A stretch of DNA of 64,000 nucleotides. Source: Kineococcus endophyticus (lineage in GTDB: Bacteria > Actinomycetota > Actinomycetes > Actinomycetales > Kineococcaceae). The position numbers were made by a program, and so were the translations under genes. The DNA lies in NCBI RefSeq assembly GCF_040796495.1, contig NZ_JBFNQN010000004.1:124001-188000 (forward strand), in the 5' to 3' direction. Below the pieces are notes generated by a model. The model did not search any database and was not told the DNA's origin. It worked only from the letters and a program-made list of their open reading frames with translations. Shown piece after piece: positions 16,631-24,662 of this stretch; the first letter of the stretch is position 1; every line of letters starts with the position of its first letter.

Positions 16631-17466
16631 GCGGCACGCTCCTGCAGGCGGGCCAGCGCCTCGGCGGGGGAGGTCCCGTCGTGGAGCACGGCCATGAGCG
16701 CGGCGGTGATGCCCGCCGGGTCGGGGTGCTGGACGACGTTGCGGCCGTAGACGATGCCGGACGCACCGGCGCGCAGGACGGCGGCGGTGCGCTCGAGCAG
16801 TTCCGCGTCGGGGACGCGCCCGCCACCGCGGACGAGGACGGGCACGTCACCGGCGACCTCGACGACGCGGTGGTACTCCTCGACGTCGTCGCAGGGGTCG
16901 GCCTTGACGAGGTCGGCGCCGAGTTCGACGGCCTGGCGGACCAGCGTCATGATCTTGTCGACGTCCCCGTCGACCATGTACCCGCCGCCGGCGTTGTCGG
17001 CCATGACGAGGGGTTCGACCATGAGAGGCATCCCGTAGCGGGTGGCCTCGGCCCGCAGGTCGACGATCGAGCGGATGCAGGCCTCGCGGATCTCGGGGCG
17101 GCCCGGCAGCTGCATGAGGTTCACGCACACGGCGACGGCGTCGAGTCGGACGGCCTCCTCGATCGCGTGCGGGACGTGCCGGCTGAACACGTGGGTGTCC
17201 AGCGGGTTCCCGTACACGTTGGCGACGTCGGTGCGCAGGACGAGCGCCGGCTTGGCCTTGCCCGGCACGGACTGCAGCAGCCGCGCCTGGCCGAGGGTCA
17301 GCTGGACCGCGTCGGGCCCGGCGTCGACGAGGGTGGCGACGACGGAGCGCATGTCCTCGATGCCGGTGAGGAAGGACCGCTCACCGAAGAACCCGTGGTC
17401 GACGGCGACGTCGAGCGCCCGCCCGGAGGTGGGGTTGAAGAGGCGGTTGAGCCGGAACAGCGTCAT
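16627..17466 (-). CDS. class I aldolase, DhnA/LsrF family
   Basis: This is a 279-residue TIM-barrel aldolase related to archaeal-type fructose-bisphosphate aldolase and LsrF. Visible are ALDVAVDHGFFGE at about 18-30 (active-site Asp/His), the Schiff-base lysine in ADLVKADPCDD (Lys188), and the phosphate-binding end LVRGGGRVPD followed by GASGIVYGRNVVQHP. It is the first gene of a minus-strand operon with the MocA-type dehydrogenase and probably lacI, divergent from the PfkB-ManA operon. It is the second class I aldolase of the region. The reaction is likely cleavage of a ketose phosphate, or thiolysis as in LsrF. Confidence 0.85.
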   Translation of the reverse strand: MTLFRLNRLFNPTSGRALDVAVDHGFFGERSFLTGIEDMRSVVATLVDAGPDAVQLTLGQARLLQSVPGKAKPALVLRTDVANVYGNPLDTHVFSRHVPHAIEEAVRLDAVAVCVNLMQLPGRPEIREACIRSIVDLRAEATRYGMPLMVEPLVMADNAGGGYMVDGDVDKIMTLVRQAVELGADLVKADPCDDVEEYHRVVEVAGDVPVLVRGGGRVPDAELLERTAAVLRAGASGIVYGRNVVQHPDPAGITAALMAVLHDGTSPAEALARLQERAA

Positions 17467-17562
17467 CGCTCCTGCCTAGCTGGCCGTTTCCGGCCCTCGG
17501 GGGTGGTGGTACCCGTCGCGGGTCTGGTCACCGCAGGACGGCGTGTGCCACAGTACGAGCCC

Positions 17563-17577
17563 GGAACAACGTTGTCT
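17563..17577. promoter_or_regulatory. second LacI-type operator (ACAACGTTGT), PfkB-ManA copy
   Basis: The palindrome ACAACGTTGT (17566-17575) lies inside AACAACGTTGTCT, identical to the copy at 10570-10582. It is in the 141-bp region between the divergent aldolase and PfkB-ManA genes, 33 bp before the latter's start, and could regulate both. Confidence 0.6.
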
Positions 17578-17607
17578 ACGGCTGCCTGCGGGCAGGGGAG
17601 GAGCACC

Positions 17608-19671
17608 GTGCTCACCATCGCCCTCGCTGGCCACCTGTGCGTCGACCTCACCCCGGACCTGCCCGGGACGCCGCGCCTGGTCCCCGGTGAACTGGTCGAG
17701 GTCGGGCCGTTGGGCGTGGCGCTCGGCGGGTGCACGGCGAACACCGCGCGCGCTCTGGCGGCCCTGGGGCACCCCGTGTCCGTGCACGCGGCCGTCGGCG
17801 ACGACGAGCTGGGTCGCGTGGCGCGGGACGGTCTGACCGATCCCCTCGTGCGGCCCGCGCTCGAGGTGCGGGCCGGCGCCACCTCCTACTCGGTGGTGGT
17901 GCAGCCCCCCGGGGCTGACCGCGTCTTCTGGCACCACACGGGCGCGAACGCGACCTTCGACGGCGCCGGCCTCGACGTGACCGGTCTCGACCTCCTGCAC
18001 CTGGGCTACCCGGCGCTGCTGCCCGCCCTCCTGGCCGACGACGGCCGGCCCCTCGCCGCGCTGCGGGGCCGGGCGCGGGCGGCCGGGGCGACCACCTCCG
18101 TCGACCTCGGCGTCGTCGACCGGCAGACCGACGTCGGCCGGCTCGACTGGCGGTCCCTCCTGGAGCGCGCCTGCGCGCAGACGGACGTGCTCAGCCCCAG
18201 CCTCGACGACCTCACCTCCACGCTGGGCCTGCCTGCCCCGGCCGGCGCGACGGAGGTCCTCGCCCTCGCCGACGAGCTCGCGGACCAGCTGCTCGCGTGG
18301 GGGGTCGCCGTCGTGCTCGTCACCCTGGGCGACCAGGGGGCGCTGCTGCGGGTCGCCGGGGCCGAGCGCCTGGCCGCCGGCGGACGCGCCCTCGCCCCGC
18401 TCGCCGCGCGGTGGGCCGGCGCCTCGCTGCACCTGCCGGCGCTCGCCGTGGAGCGGACGACCACGACCAACGGAGCCGGCGACGCCTCCAGCGCCGGGCT
18501 GCTGCACGCCCTGTCGCTGGGGGCCGGGCCCGAGGCGGCGGCGCGTCTCGCCCGGGCGTGCGCGGCGGCGGTCGTCTCGGGGGTCACACCCGACGCGGGG
18601 CACGTCGCCGCGCTCGACCCGGACCTTGCCGCCCTGCTCGGCGTGGGCCCGGCACCGGCGGCCCCGCTGCCGCTGCCGCCCAACCAGCCCCGCGCCCGGT
18701 TCTACGCGGGGGGTGAACGGCTCGCCACCTTCCGCGGGCAGGCCACGTGGGAACCCCACACCCCGGAGGACTGGGTGGGCTCGGTCACCACGGTCCGCGG
18801 GGAGGTCACCACCGGCCTGACGCGCCTGCCGTCCGGTGAGCTGCTGCGCGAGGCCGTCGAGCGGGACCCCGTCGGCTGGCTCGGGGCGGCCCACGCCGCG
18901 CGCTGGGGAGCCGACCCCCAGCTCCTGGTCAAGCTGCTCGACGCCGGGCAGCGGCTGCCGGTGCACGTCCACCCCGACGACGCCTTCGCCGCCCGCCACC
19001 TCGGTGCGGCGCACGGCAAGGCCGAGGCGTGGCACGTCCTGGAACCCGGGGTCGTCCACGTCGGGCTGCGCCGCGCCGTGGCGCCGGGCGAGCTGGCGCG
19101 CGCCGTCGCCGAGCAGGACGACGCGGCCCTGCTCGACCTGCTGCACGAGGTCCCCGTCGCCGCGGGGGACAGCGTCCTCGTGCCGCCCGGGACCCTGCAC
19201 GCCGTGGGCGAGGGCGTCGTGCTCGTGGAGGTCCAGCAGCCGGAGGACCTCTCGATCCTGCTCGAGTGGCGCGGCTTCGCGATCGACGGCCGCGTCCACG
19301 GGCACCTCGGGCTCGGCTTCGACACGGCCCTGACCGCGGTCGACCCGCGGGTGCTGGACGAGGAGGCACTCGCCCGGCTGGTCGTCCGGGGCCGGCCCGC
19401 TCCCGGTCTGGCGTCGGGTCTGGCGGCGGGGGCCGAGGCGTGGTTCCGCCTCGAGGAGGTGGCGGTGGGCGGCCCGTCCGGACCGGCCGACGTCGAGCTC
19501 GAGGACGGTTTCGCGGTCCTCGTGGGCGTCGAGGGCGACGTCGTCGCCACCGGGTCCGGTGGCTGCACGCCGGTGGCCCGCGGCGCGACCACCCTCGTCC
19601 CGGCCGCCGCGGGGCGGGTCCGCCTGACCGGTCGCGGCCGCGTCCTCGTCGCCCGGCCCCCGCGCCCGTGA
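17608..19671 (+). CDS. fused PfkB-type sugar kinase / mannose-6-phosphate isomerase-like protein
   Basis: This is a two-domain cytoplasmic enzyme of 687 residues. Residues about 1-345 are a PfkB (ribokinase-family) kinase: GHLCVDLTPDLPG, the GGCTANTARALAALG substrate motif, and TTNGAGDASSAG near 286 with the catalytic Asp. Residues about 360-687 are a type I phosphomannose isomerase-like cupin: the zinc motif LPVHVHPDDAF near 450, GKAEAWHVLEPG, and PPGTLHAVGEGVVLVEVQQ. GTG 17608 has GGGGAGGAG at 17595-17603. No stop or frameshift separates the domains. The fusion suggests coupled phosphorylation and aldose/ketose isomerisation of one sugar, feeding the aldolases nearby. It starts an operon with DUF4432 and the FAD/Fe-S dehydrogenase. 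Confidence 0.87.
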   Translation: MLTIALAGHLCVDLTPDLPGTPRLVPGELVEVGPLGVALGGCTANTARALAALGHPVSVHAAVGDDELGRVARDGLTDPLVRPALEVRAGATSYSVVVQPPGADRVFWHHTGANATFDGAGLDVTGLDLLHLGYPALLPALLADDGRPLAALRGRARAAGATTSVDLGVVDRQTDVGRLDWRSLLERACAQTDVLSPSLDDLTSTLGLPAPAGATEVLALADELADQLLAWGVAVVLVTLGDQGALLRVAGAERLAAGGRALAPLAARWAGASLHLPALAVERTTTTNGAGDASSAGLLHALSLGAGPEAAARLARACAAAVVSGVTPDAGHVAALDPDLAALLGVGPAPAAPLPLPPNQPRARFYAGGERLATFRGQATWEPHTPEDWVGSVTTVRGEVTTGLTRLPSGELLREAVERDPVGWLGAAHAARWGADPQLLVKLLDAGQRLPVHVHPDDAFAARHLGAAHGKAEAWHVLEPGVVHVGLRRAVAPGELARAVAEQDDAALLDLLHEVPVAAGDSVLVPPGTLHAVGEGVVLVEVQQPEDLSILLEWRGFAIDGRVHGHLGLGFDTALTAVDPRVLDEEALARLVVRGRPAPGLASGLAAGAEAWFRLEEVAVGGPSGPADVELEDGFAVLVGVEGDVVATGSGGCTPVARGATTLVPAAAGRVRLTGRGRVLVARPPRP

Positions 19672-20693
19672 CGCCTCCGGCGGGGTTGGAGGAGCTGCGG
19701 GCCGGCGGGTTCCTGGCCAGCGACGACGCCGTCGCCGACGTGCACGAGCGGCTCGGCGTCCCCGGCAGCGGTGACCACGCCCGGGTGCTGCACGCCCGCG
19801 TCGCGGGCGGCCTGTCCCTCGACGTCCTGCCGGCCCGGGGGCTCGACGTCGGCGACGCGCACGTCGCGGGGCTGCCGCTCAGCTGGCGCGCGGCCGCCTC
19901 CGACGCCCGCGCCCTGGACCGTCCCCGCGGGGACGACTGGGCGTCCCGCTTCCTCGGGGGCCTCATCACGACGTGCGGTCCGGCCAACACGGGCCCCCCG
20001 CGCGACGGGCACGGCCTGCACGGCGACCACCACCACACCCCCGCCCGGCACGTGCGCACGACCCCCGCGCGCGGGGCGGCGCGCGTCGTGGTGTCCGGCG
20101 ACGTCGAGCGTGCCGACCTCTTCGGCCCGTCGCTGCGCACCGAGCGGACCGTCACCACCGGCTTCGACGCCGCCGGCCGGCCGCGGGTCGTGGTGCACGA
20201 CCGGGTCGTCAACACCGGTCCCGTTCCGAGCCCCGTCGCCGTCCTGTTCCACGTCAACCTCGGGGCCCCGCTCGTGCTCCCCGGCACGACCGTCACGACC
20301 GGGGCCGCCGAGGTGCTGCCGCGCGAGCCCTGCCCGCAGGTGCCCGAACCGCTGCGGCTGCCGCCGGTGTGCGACGAGCTCGTGGAGGCCGTGGCCGAGC
20401 ACCGCGGCGTTCCCGCCGACGCCACCGGGACGGCCCGCGCCGTGGTCACCAGCCCGCACGGGTTCACCGTCGAGGTCGCCTGGAGCGCGGCGTCGCTGCC
20501 GCGGGTGTACCAGTGGGTGGTCCCCACGCGGGGGCGCTGGGCCCTGGCCGTGGAACCCTCGACCGCACCGCTGTTCGGCCCCGACCGGTCCGGGGAGCAC
20601 GCCGGGGCGCCGGTGCTGCTCCCCGGCGAGCACCGCGACCACGTCGTCGCCGTGACCGTCCTGTCCCTGCCCGAGAACGGAGGTCGACCGTGA
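19668..20693 (+). CDS. DUF4432-type, aldose-epimerase-fold protein
   Basis: This 341-residue cytoplasmic protein resembles DUF4432, a galactose-mutarotase-fold family often found in sugar clusters. Features are ARGLDVGDAHVAGLPLSW near 56-73, FLGGLITTCGPANTGPP (about 95-111), a His-rich GLHGDHHHTPA that could hold a metal or active-site histidines, and VLFHVNLGAPLVLPGTTV. The GTG overlaps the stop of the kinase-isomerase (GTGA), and its own stop overlaps the next gene the same way. It may be a sugar mutarotase or isomerase acting before the kinase. Activity is not established. Confidence 0.75.
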   Translation: MTPPAGLEELRAGGFLASDDAVADVHERLGVPGSGDHARVLHARVAGGLSLDVLPARGLDVGDAHVAGLPLSWRAAASDARALDRPRGDDWASRFLGGLITTCGPANTGPPRDGHGLHGDHHHTPARHVRTTPARGAARVVVSGDVERADLFGPSLRTERTVTTGFDAAGRPRVVVHDRVVNTGPVPSPVAVLFHVNLGAPLVLPGTTVTTGAAEVLPREPCPQVPEPLRLPPVCDELVEAVAEHRGVPADATGTARAVVTSPHGFTVEVAWSAASLPRVYQWVVPTRGRWALAVEPSTAPLFGPDRSGEHAGAPVLLPGEHRDHVVAVTVLSLPENGGRP

Positions 20694-23590
20694 CCAGCCC
20701 CCTCCCCCTGCGCAGCACCGCGCTGCCGACCACGCCGCTGGAGTCGGCCCCGGGCTCGGAGCGGTGGGCCGAGGGGCTCACCGCCAGCCGGCGCGACCTC
20801 GACCGGCGCGCCCGCGCGCACGACGCCTCCCACTACCTCCTCGTCCCGCAGGTCGTGGCGACCGTGCGCGACGTCGCCGGCGTCGCCGCGGCGCTCGCCC
20901 GCGCGAGCCGCGAAGGCCTGGGCGTCACGTTCCGGTCCGGGGGGACGAGCCTGTCGGGGCAGTCCGTCACCGACGGGCTCCTGCTCGACGTCCGGGCCGG
21001 TTTCCGCGGGGTCGACGTCGGCCCGGACGGTCTCACGGTGCGGGCCCAACCCGGGGCGACGATCCGCGAGGTGAACTCCCGCCTGGCCCGGCACCGGCGG
21101 GCCCTGGGCCCGGACCCGGCCAGCGAGGTCGCGTGCACCGTCGGGGGAGTGGTCGCCAACAACTCCAGCGGGATGGCCTGCGGCACGACGGCGAACACCT
21201 ACCGGACCATGCGCGCCATGACGGTCGTGCTGGCCGACGGCACGGTCGTCGACTCCGCCGCCCCTGACGCCGGCGAGCGGTTGTTGCGGGAACGGCCCGA
21301 CCTGCACACCGGCCTGCTGGCGCTGCGGAAACGGCTGCTGGCCGACCCGGCCGCCGTCGCGGAGGTGCGGCGGCAGTTCTCGATGAAGAACACGATGGGC
21401 TACGGCATCAACGCCCTGCTCGACCACGACACCCCGCTGGAGATCCTCACCCACCTCCTCGTGGGCAGCGAGGGGACGCTGGGTTTCGTCGCCGAGGCGA
21501 CGTTCGAGACGGTACCGGTTCACCCCTGCGTCGCAACGGGTCTGCTCGTCTTCGACGACCTCGCCGACGCCACCGCCGCGCTGCCGGCGCTCGTGGCGGC
21601 GGGTGTCGCCACCGCCGAGCTCATGGACGCGGCCTCGCTCGTCGTGGCGCAGGGCCTGGCCGACGTGCCGGCCGAGATCGCGGCCGTCGACGTCGTGGGC
21701 CACGCCGCGCTCCTCGTCGAACTGCAGGCGGCCACCCCGGACGCCCTCGCCGCCGCCGAGGCCGTCGCGGCCCCCGTCCTGGCGGGGCTGCCCCTCGTCT
21801 CGCCCGCGTCCCTGACGACGGATCCCGTGCGGCGCGCCGCCCTGTGGCACGTCCGCAAGGGCCTCTACCCGGCGGTCGCCGGGGCGCGCCCCTCGGGCAC
21901 GACGGCGCTGCTGGAGGACGTCGTCGTCCCCGTCGAGCGACTGCTCGACACCTGCCGCGGGTTGACCCGCCTGCTCGAGGAGCACGGGTACGAGGGGTCC
22001 GTGGTGTTCGGGCACGCCAAGGACGGCAACCTGCACTTCCTCGTCAACGAGCGCTTCGACGACCCGGTCTGCCTGGCCCGGTACCAGCGCTTCACGGCCG
22101 ACCTCGTCGACCTGGTGCTCGGCGCCGGGGGTTCCCTCAAGGCCGAGCACGGCACGGGCCGCGCCATGGCCCCGTTCGTCCGCCGCCAGTACGGCGACGA
22201 CCTCTACCGCCTCATGGTCGAGGTCAAGGAGTTGTTCGACCCGCAGGGGTTGCTGAACCCCGGCGTCGTCATCGACGCCGACCCGGACGGCTGGTTGCGC
22301 CACCTCAAGACGACGCTGACCGTCGAGGCCGAGGTCGACCGCTGCGTCGAGTGCGGTTACTGCGAACCCGCCTGCCCCAGCAAGGACCTGACCCTGACCC
22401 CGCGCCAGCGCATCGTGCTGCGCCGGGAGGTGGAGGCGGCCCGCGCTCGCGGCGACGAGGCCCTCGCCGCCTCCCTGCTCGAGGACTACGAGTACGCGGG
22501 GGTGCAGACCTGCGCCGTCGACGGGCTGTGCGCGCAGGCGTGCCCGGTCGGCATCAACACCGGTGACCTGGTGCGCCGCCTGCGGGCCGAGGAGGTTCCA
22601 GCGCCCCTGGACCGTGCGTGGGCGGGGGCCGCCCGGCACTGGGACGTCGCGACCCGGGTCGGCAGCGCCGCTCTGAGCGTCGCGGCCCGCGTCCCCGCCC
22701 CCGTGGTGCGCGCCGCCGCCCGGACCGCCCGGGCCGTTGCCGGCGCCGACCGGGTCCCCTCCTACGGCACCGAGCTGCCCCGCGGCGGGCGGGCCCGGCC
22801 GCGCCTCGACGGTGGCGGGGCGACCGAGGCGGTGCTCTTCTCCGCCTGCACCGGAACGCTCTTCGGCCCGTCGGGCGGTGGTTCAGGAGCCGTCGCGGCC
22901 CTCGTCGCGCTGTGCGGACGGGCCGGTGTCGGCCTGGCCACCCTCGCCGATCCCGGCTCGTCCTGCTGCGGGACACCGTGGAAGTCGAAGGGCTTGCGCG
23001 CCGGCTACGACGAGGTCGTGTCCCGGGTCGCACCCGCCCTGCTCGAGGCCACCCGCGGCGGGGAACTGCCCGTCGTCTGCGACGCGTCCTCGTGCACGGA
23101 GGGTTTGCTGCAGTTGTGGCGTTCGCCGGCCGCCGGCCCGGCCCTGCCCCCGTTGCGCGTCCTCGACGCCACGCGGTTCGTCGCCGACGGCCTGCTCGAC
23201 CGGCTGCCGGTCACCCGGCGCCTCGGATCCCTCGTGCTGCACCCGACCTGCTCGCCGCCGGCCCTCGGGGTGCTGCCCGCGATGGTCGCCGTCGCGGAAC
23301 ACGTCGCGGACGAGGTCGTCGTCCCGCAGGACGCGGGCTGCTGCGGCTACGCGGGGGACCGGGGGCTGCTGCACCCCGAGCTGACGGCGAGCGCGACGGC
23401 GCGGGAGGCCGCCGAGGTCACCGCCCGGTCCTTCGACGCGCACTGCTCGGCGAACCGCACGTGCGAGCTGGGGCTGACGCGGGCGACGGGCCGGCCCTAC
23501 CGGCACGTCCTGGAGGTGCTGGAGGAGGCGACCCGCCCCGCGCCAGGGTTCAGCGGCGCGGCTGCCCCGAACCGGTCAGCTTCTGGATGA
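20690..23590 (+). CDS. FAD-binding and Fe-S dehydrogenase (D-lactate/2-hydroxyacid type)
   Basis: This is a 966-residue flavoprotein of the GlcD/YdiJ type. An FAD_binding_4 domain (about 48-230; FRSGGTSLSGQSV, VGGVVANNSSGM) is followed by an FAD-oxidase C-terminal domain (about 260-530; HAKDGNLHF, AEHGTGRAMAPF). Two 4Fe-4S motifs follow (CVECGYCEPACP near 552, and CAVDGLCAQACPVG near 607). Two CCG half-domains (SSCCGTPWKSKG near 757, and GCCGYAGDRG near 883) complete it. Such enzymes oxidise D-lactate, D-2-hydroxyglutarate or related hydroxyacids at the membrane. The 4-bp overlap with DUF4432 shows it is part of the sugar operon, so the pathway may release a 2-hydroxyacid. The C-terminal tail may be slightly over-long. 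Confidence 0.9.
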   Translation: MTSPLPLRSTALPTTPLESAPGSERWAEGLTASRRDLDRRARAHDASHYLLVPQVVATVRDVAGVAAALARASREGLGVTFRSGGTSLSGQSVTDGLLLDVRAGFRGVDVGPDGLTVRAQPGATIREVNSRLARHRRALGPDPASEVACTVGGVVANNSSGMACGTTANTYRTMRAMTVVLADGTVVDSAAPDAGERLLRERPDLHTGLLALRKRLLADPAAVAEVRRQFSMKNTMGYGINALLDHDTPLEILTHLLVGSEGTLGFVAEATFETVPVHPCVATGLLVFDDLADATAALPALVAAGVATAELMDAASLVVAQGLADVPAEIAAVDVVGHAALLVELQAATPDALAAAEAVAAPVLAGLPLVSPASLTTDPVRRAALWHVRKGLYPAVAGARPSGTTALLEDVVVPVERLLDTCRGLTRLLEEHGYEGSVVFGHAKDGNLHFLVNERFDDPVCLARYQRFTADLVDLVLGAGGSLKAEHGTGRAMAPFVRRQYGDDLYRLMVEVKELFDPQGLLNPGVVIDADPDGWLRHLKTTLTVEAEVDRCVECGYCEPACPSKDLTLTPRQRIVLRREVEAARARGDEALAASLLEDYEYAGVQTCAVDGLCAQACPVGINTGDLVRRLRAEEVPAPLDRAWAGAARHWDVATRVGSAALSVAARVPAPVVRAAARTARAVAGADRVPSYGTELPRGGRARPRLDGGGATEAVLFSACTGTLFGPSGGGSGAVAALVALCGRAGVGLATLADPGSSCCGTPWKSKGLRAGYDEVVSRVAPALLEATRGGELPVVCDASSCTEGLLQLWRSPAAGPALPPLRVLDATRFVADGLLDRLPVTRRLGSLVLHPTCSPPALGVLPAMVAVAEHVADEVVVPQDAGCCGYAGDRGLLHPELTASATAREAAEVTARSFDAHCSANRTCELGLTRATGRPYRHVLEVLEEATRPAPGFSGAAAPNRSASG

Positions 23591-23636
23591 TCTTGCCGAG
23601 GACGGCTCCCTTGAGGAGACCCTTCAGAAGGCCCAT
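23550..23636 (-). CDS. possible 28-residue cationic amphipathic peptide
   Basis: An ATG at 23636 with GGGAGAA 6-12 bases upstream opens a 28-codon frame. The peptide begins MGLLKGLLKGAVLGKIIQ and ends in P-R-R. It has four Lys and two Arg, no acidic residue, and hydrophobic residues spaced i, i+3/i+4, so it would form an amphipathic helix like antimicrobial or membrane-active peptides. Its last 41 bp overlap, antisense, the end of the FAD/Fe-S gene. No maturation or immunity genes adjoin it. The ribosome site and helix periodicity are what support it. Chance cannot be excluded. Confidence 0.4.
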   Translation of the reverse strand: MGLLKGLLKGAVLGKIIQKLTGSGQPRR

Positions 23637-24158
23637 GGTCGTTCTCCCGGTGCTGTGGGTGTTCCCGGCGGGTGCTCCCGCCGAAACGTCGTCGAGGGCA
23701 TTCGACCAGTGTCGAACCAACACCGCGACCCGAAATCCGTTGCTGCAGCGAATGATCGGTCGGGTGCCGCACGGTGACGGCGACGCCTGTGGGCTGGTCG
23801 TGGAAGACGACGTCGGCATGCGGACGCACCGTGCCTTCGGCGGAAACTGCGACCACGGCGACGCCGGGAGCGTCCGCCACGGCAGACTCGCGAGACCAAT
23901 CTCGGCTGATCGCACGGTCGGTCGTGGGCACCCGGCGGCTCAGCGTCGACGACGTCCACCAGGAAGGACGACCTGACCCCACACGGCGTAGTCCTCGGAG
24001 GTGGCGTGCGACGTTCGCCGCGTGATGCTTCCTGTGGTCAACCCCGCAGGGGTCGACCACGTCCTGCGCCACCAGGTAGAGGGGTGAGGCGATCCCCGTG
24101 ACACCGGTGACCCCCCTGGCTTACCGTGCGGGCGGACCGTGATGGCGCGACCTAGGAG
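23637..24158. other. about 520 bp without a convincing gene
   Basis: Codon bias is mixed in all frames. A minus-strand stretch around 23770-23890 reads GVAVVAVSAEGTVRPHADVV and on to VRHP with fairly high GC3, and could be the relic of an Asp23-like or other small protein. The bias fades on both sides and no credible start is seen. CACCGGTG (about 24104-24111) upstream of the secreted-protein gene is a small palindrome. Otherwise nothing is recognised. Confidence 0.4.
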
Positions 24159-24167
24159 ATGACGACG

Positions 24168-24419
24168 ATGTTGACCGCTCGACGGCTCACCGTCACCCTG
24201 ACCGCAACGGGGCTCGCTGGAGGTCTGCTGTTGGCAGGCGGTGGCGCTGCCCAGGCCGAACCGCGCGTGTACCCCAACTACAAGTACGGGACGGTGGCCA
24301 CCACCCAGGCTCAGTGCGAGGCCGACCGCCTGCGCATCAGCCGGGAGCAGCGGCTGCAGTCCCTGCCCTGCTACCAGCGCACGGCGAACTACTGGGAGTG
24401 GGTCTACAAGGCCAAGTGA
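24168..24419 (+). CDS. small secreted protein, two-cysteine, unknown
   Basis: This is an 83-residue protein with a clear Sec signal: R-R, then a hydrophobic stretch TATGLAGGLLLAGGGAAQA, with cleavage expected after A-Q-A. The mature part, about 52 residues, has two cysteines (AQCEADRLRI and LPCYQR) that could form a disulfide, and ends in an aromatic segment YWEWVYKAK. ATG 24168 is 9 bases after AGGAG. The earlier in-frame ATG at 24159 is too close to it. No function is recognised. The isolated position says little about its role. Confidence 0.65.
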   Translation: MLTARRLTVTLTATGLAGGLLLAGGGAAQAEPRVYPNYKYGTVATTQAQCEADRLRISREQRLQSLPCYQRTANYWEWVYKAK

Positions 24420-24662
24420 GGGTCGGGAGGAAGCACCTGGAGCGTCGCGACGCCCGGGCGTGCTGGGTGCGCACGATCGACGCGCATCACGCCACGTCGT
24501 CCCCCGGTTCCCGAGGGGGCCCACCGCCGGTTCAGCACCGCGCTGATCTGCAGGCCGCCGAGGTCGAGCAGCACCTTGTCCGGCGTCGACGCCTCAGTCG
24601 CAGCACCGCGGATGACGGGAACCTCATCCGGGAGGGCCCTGATGGCGCGTCGTGGACGTCGC
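24420..24662. other. intergenic stretch, no gene assigned
   Basis: The 243 bp lie between the small secreted protein and the convergent membrane protein. A minus-strand segment reads EASTPDKVLLDLGGLQISAV (about 24545-24605) with coding-like bias but no start or stop context, possibly a gene remnant. Confidence 0.3.

Noticed and set aside
4868-17466. A myo-inositol (iol) operon
   Set aside because: Only iolG-type and, far away, iolE-like proteins are present. IolA, IolB, IolC and IolD are missing and the kinases are of FGGY and fused-PfkB type.
18929-22639. A minus-strand open frame of more than 1200 codons opposite the kinase-isomerase, DUF4432 and FAD/Fe-S genes
   Set aside because: Very high GC removes stop codons in antisense frames. 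The translation is low-complexity Gly/Arg/Asp without domains, while the plus-strand genes have clear motifs, ribosome sites and 4-bp overlaps.
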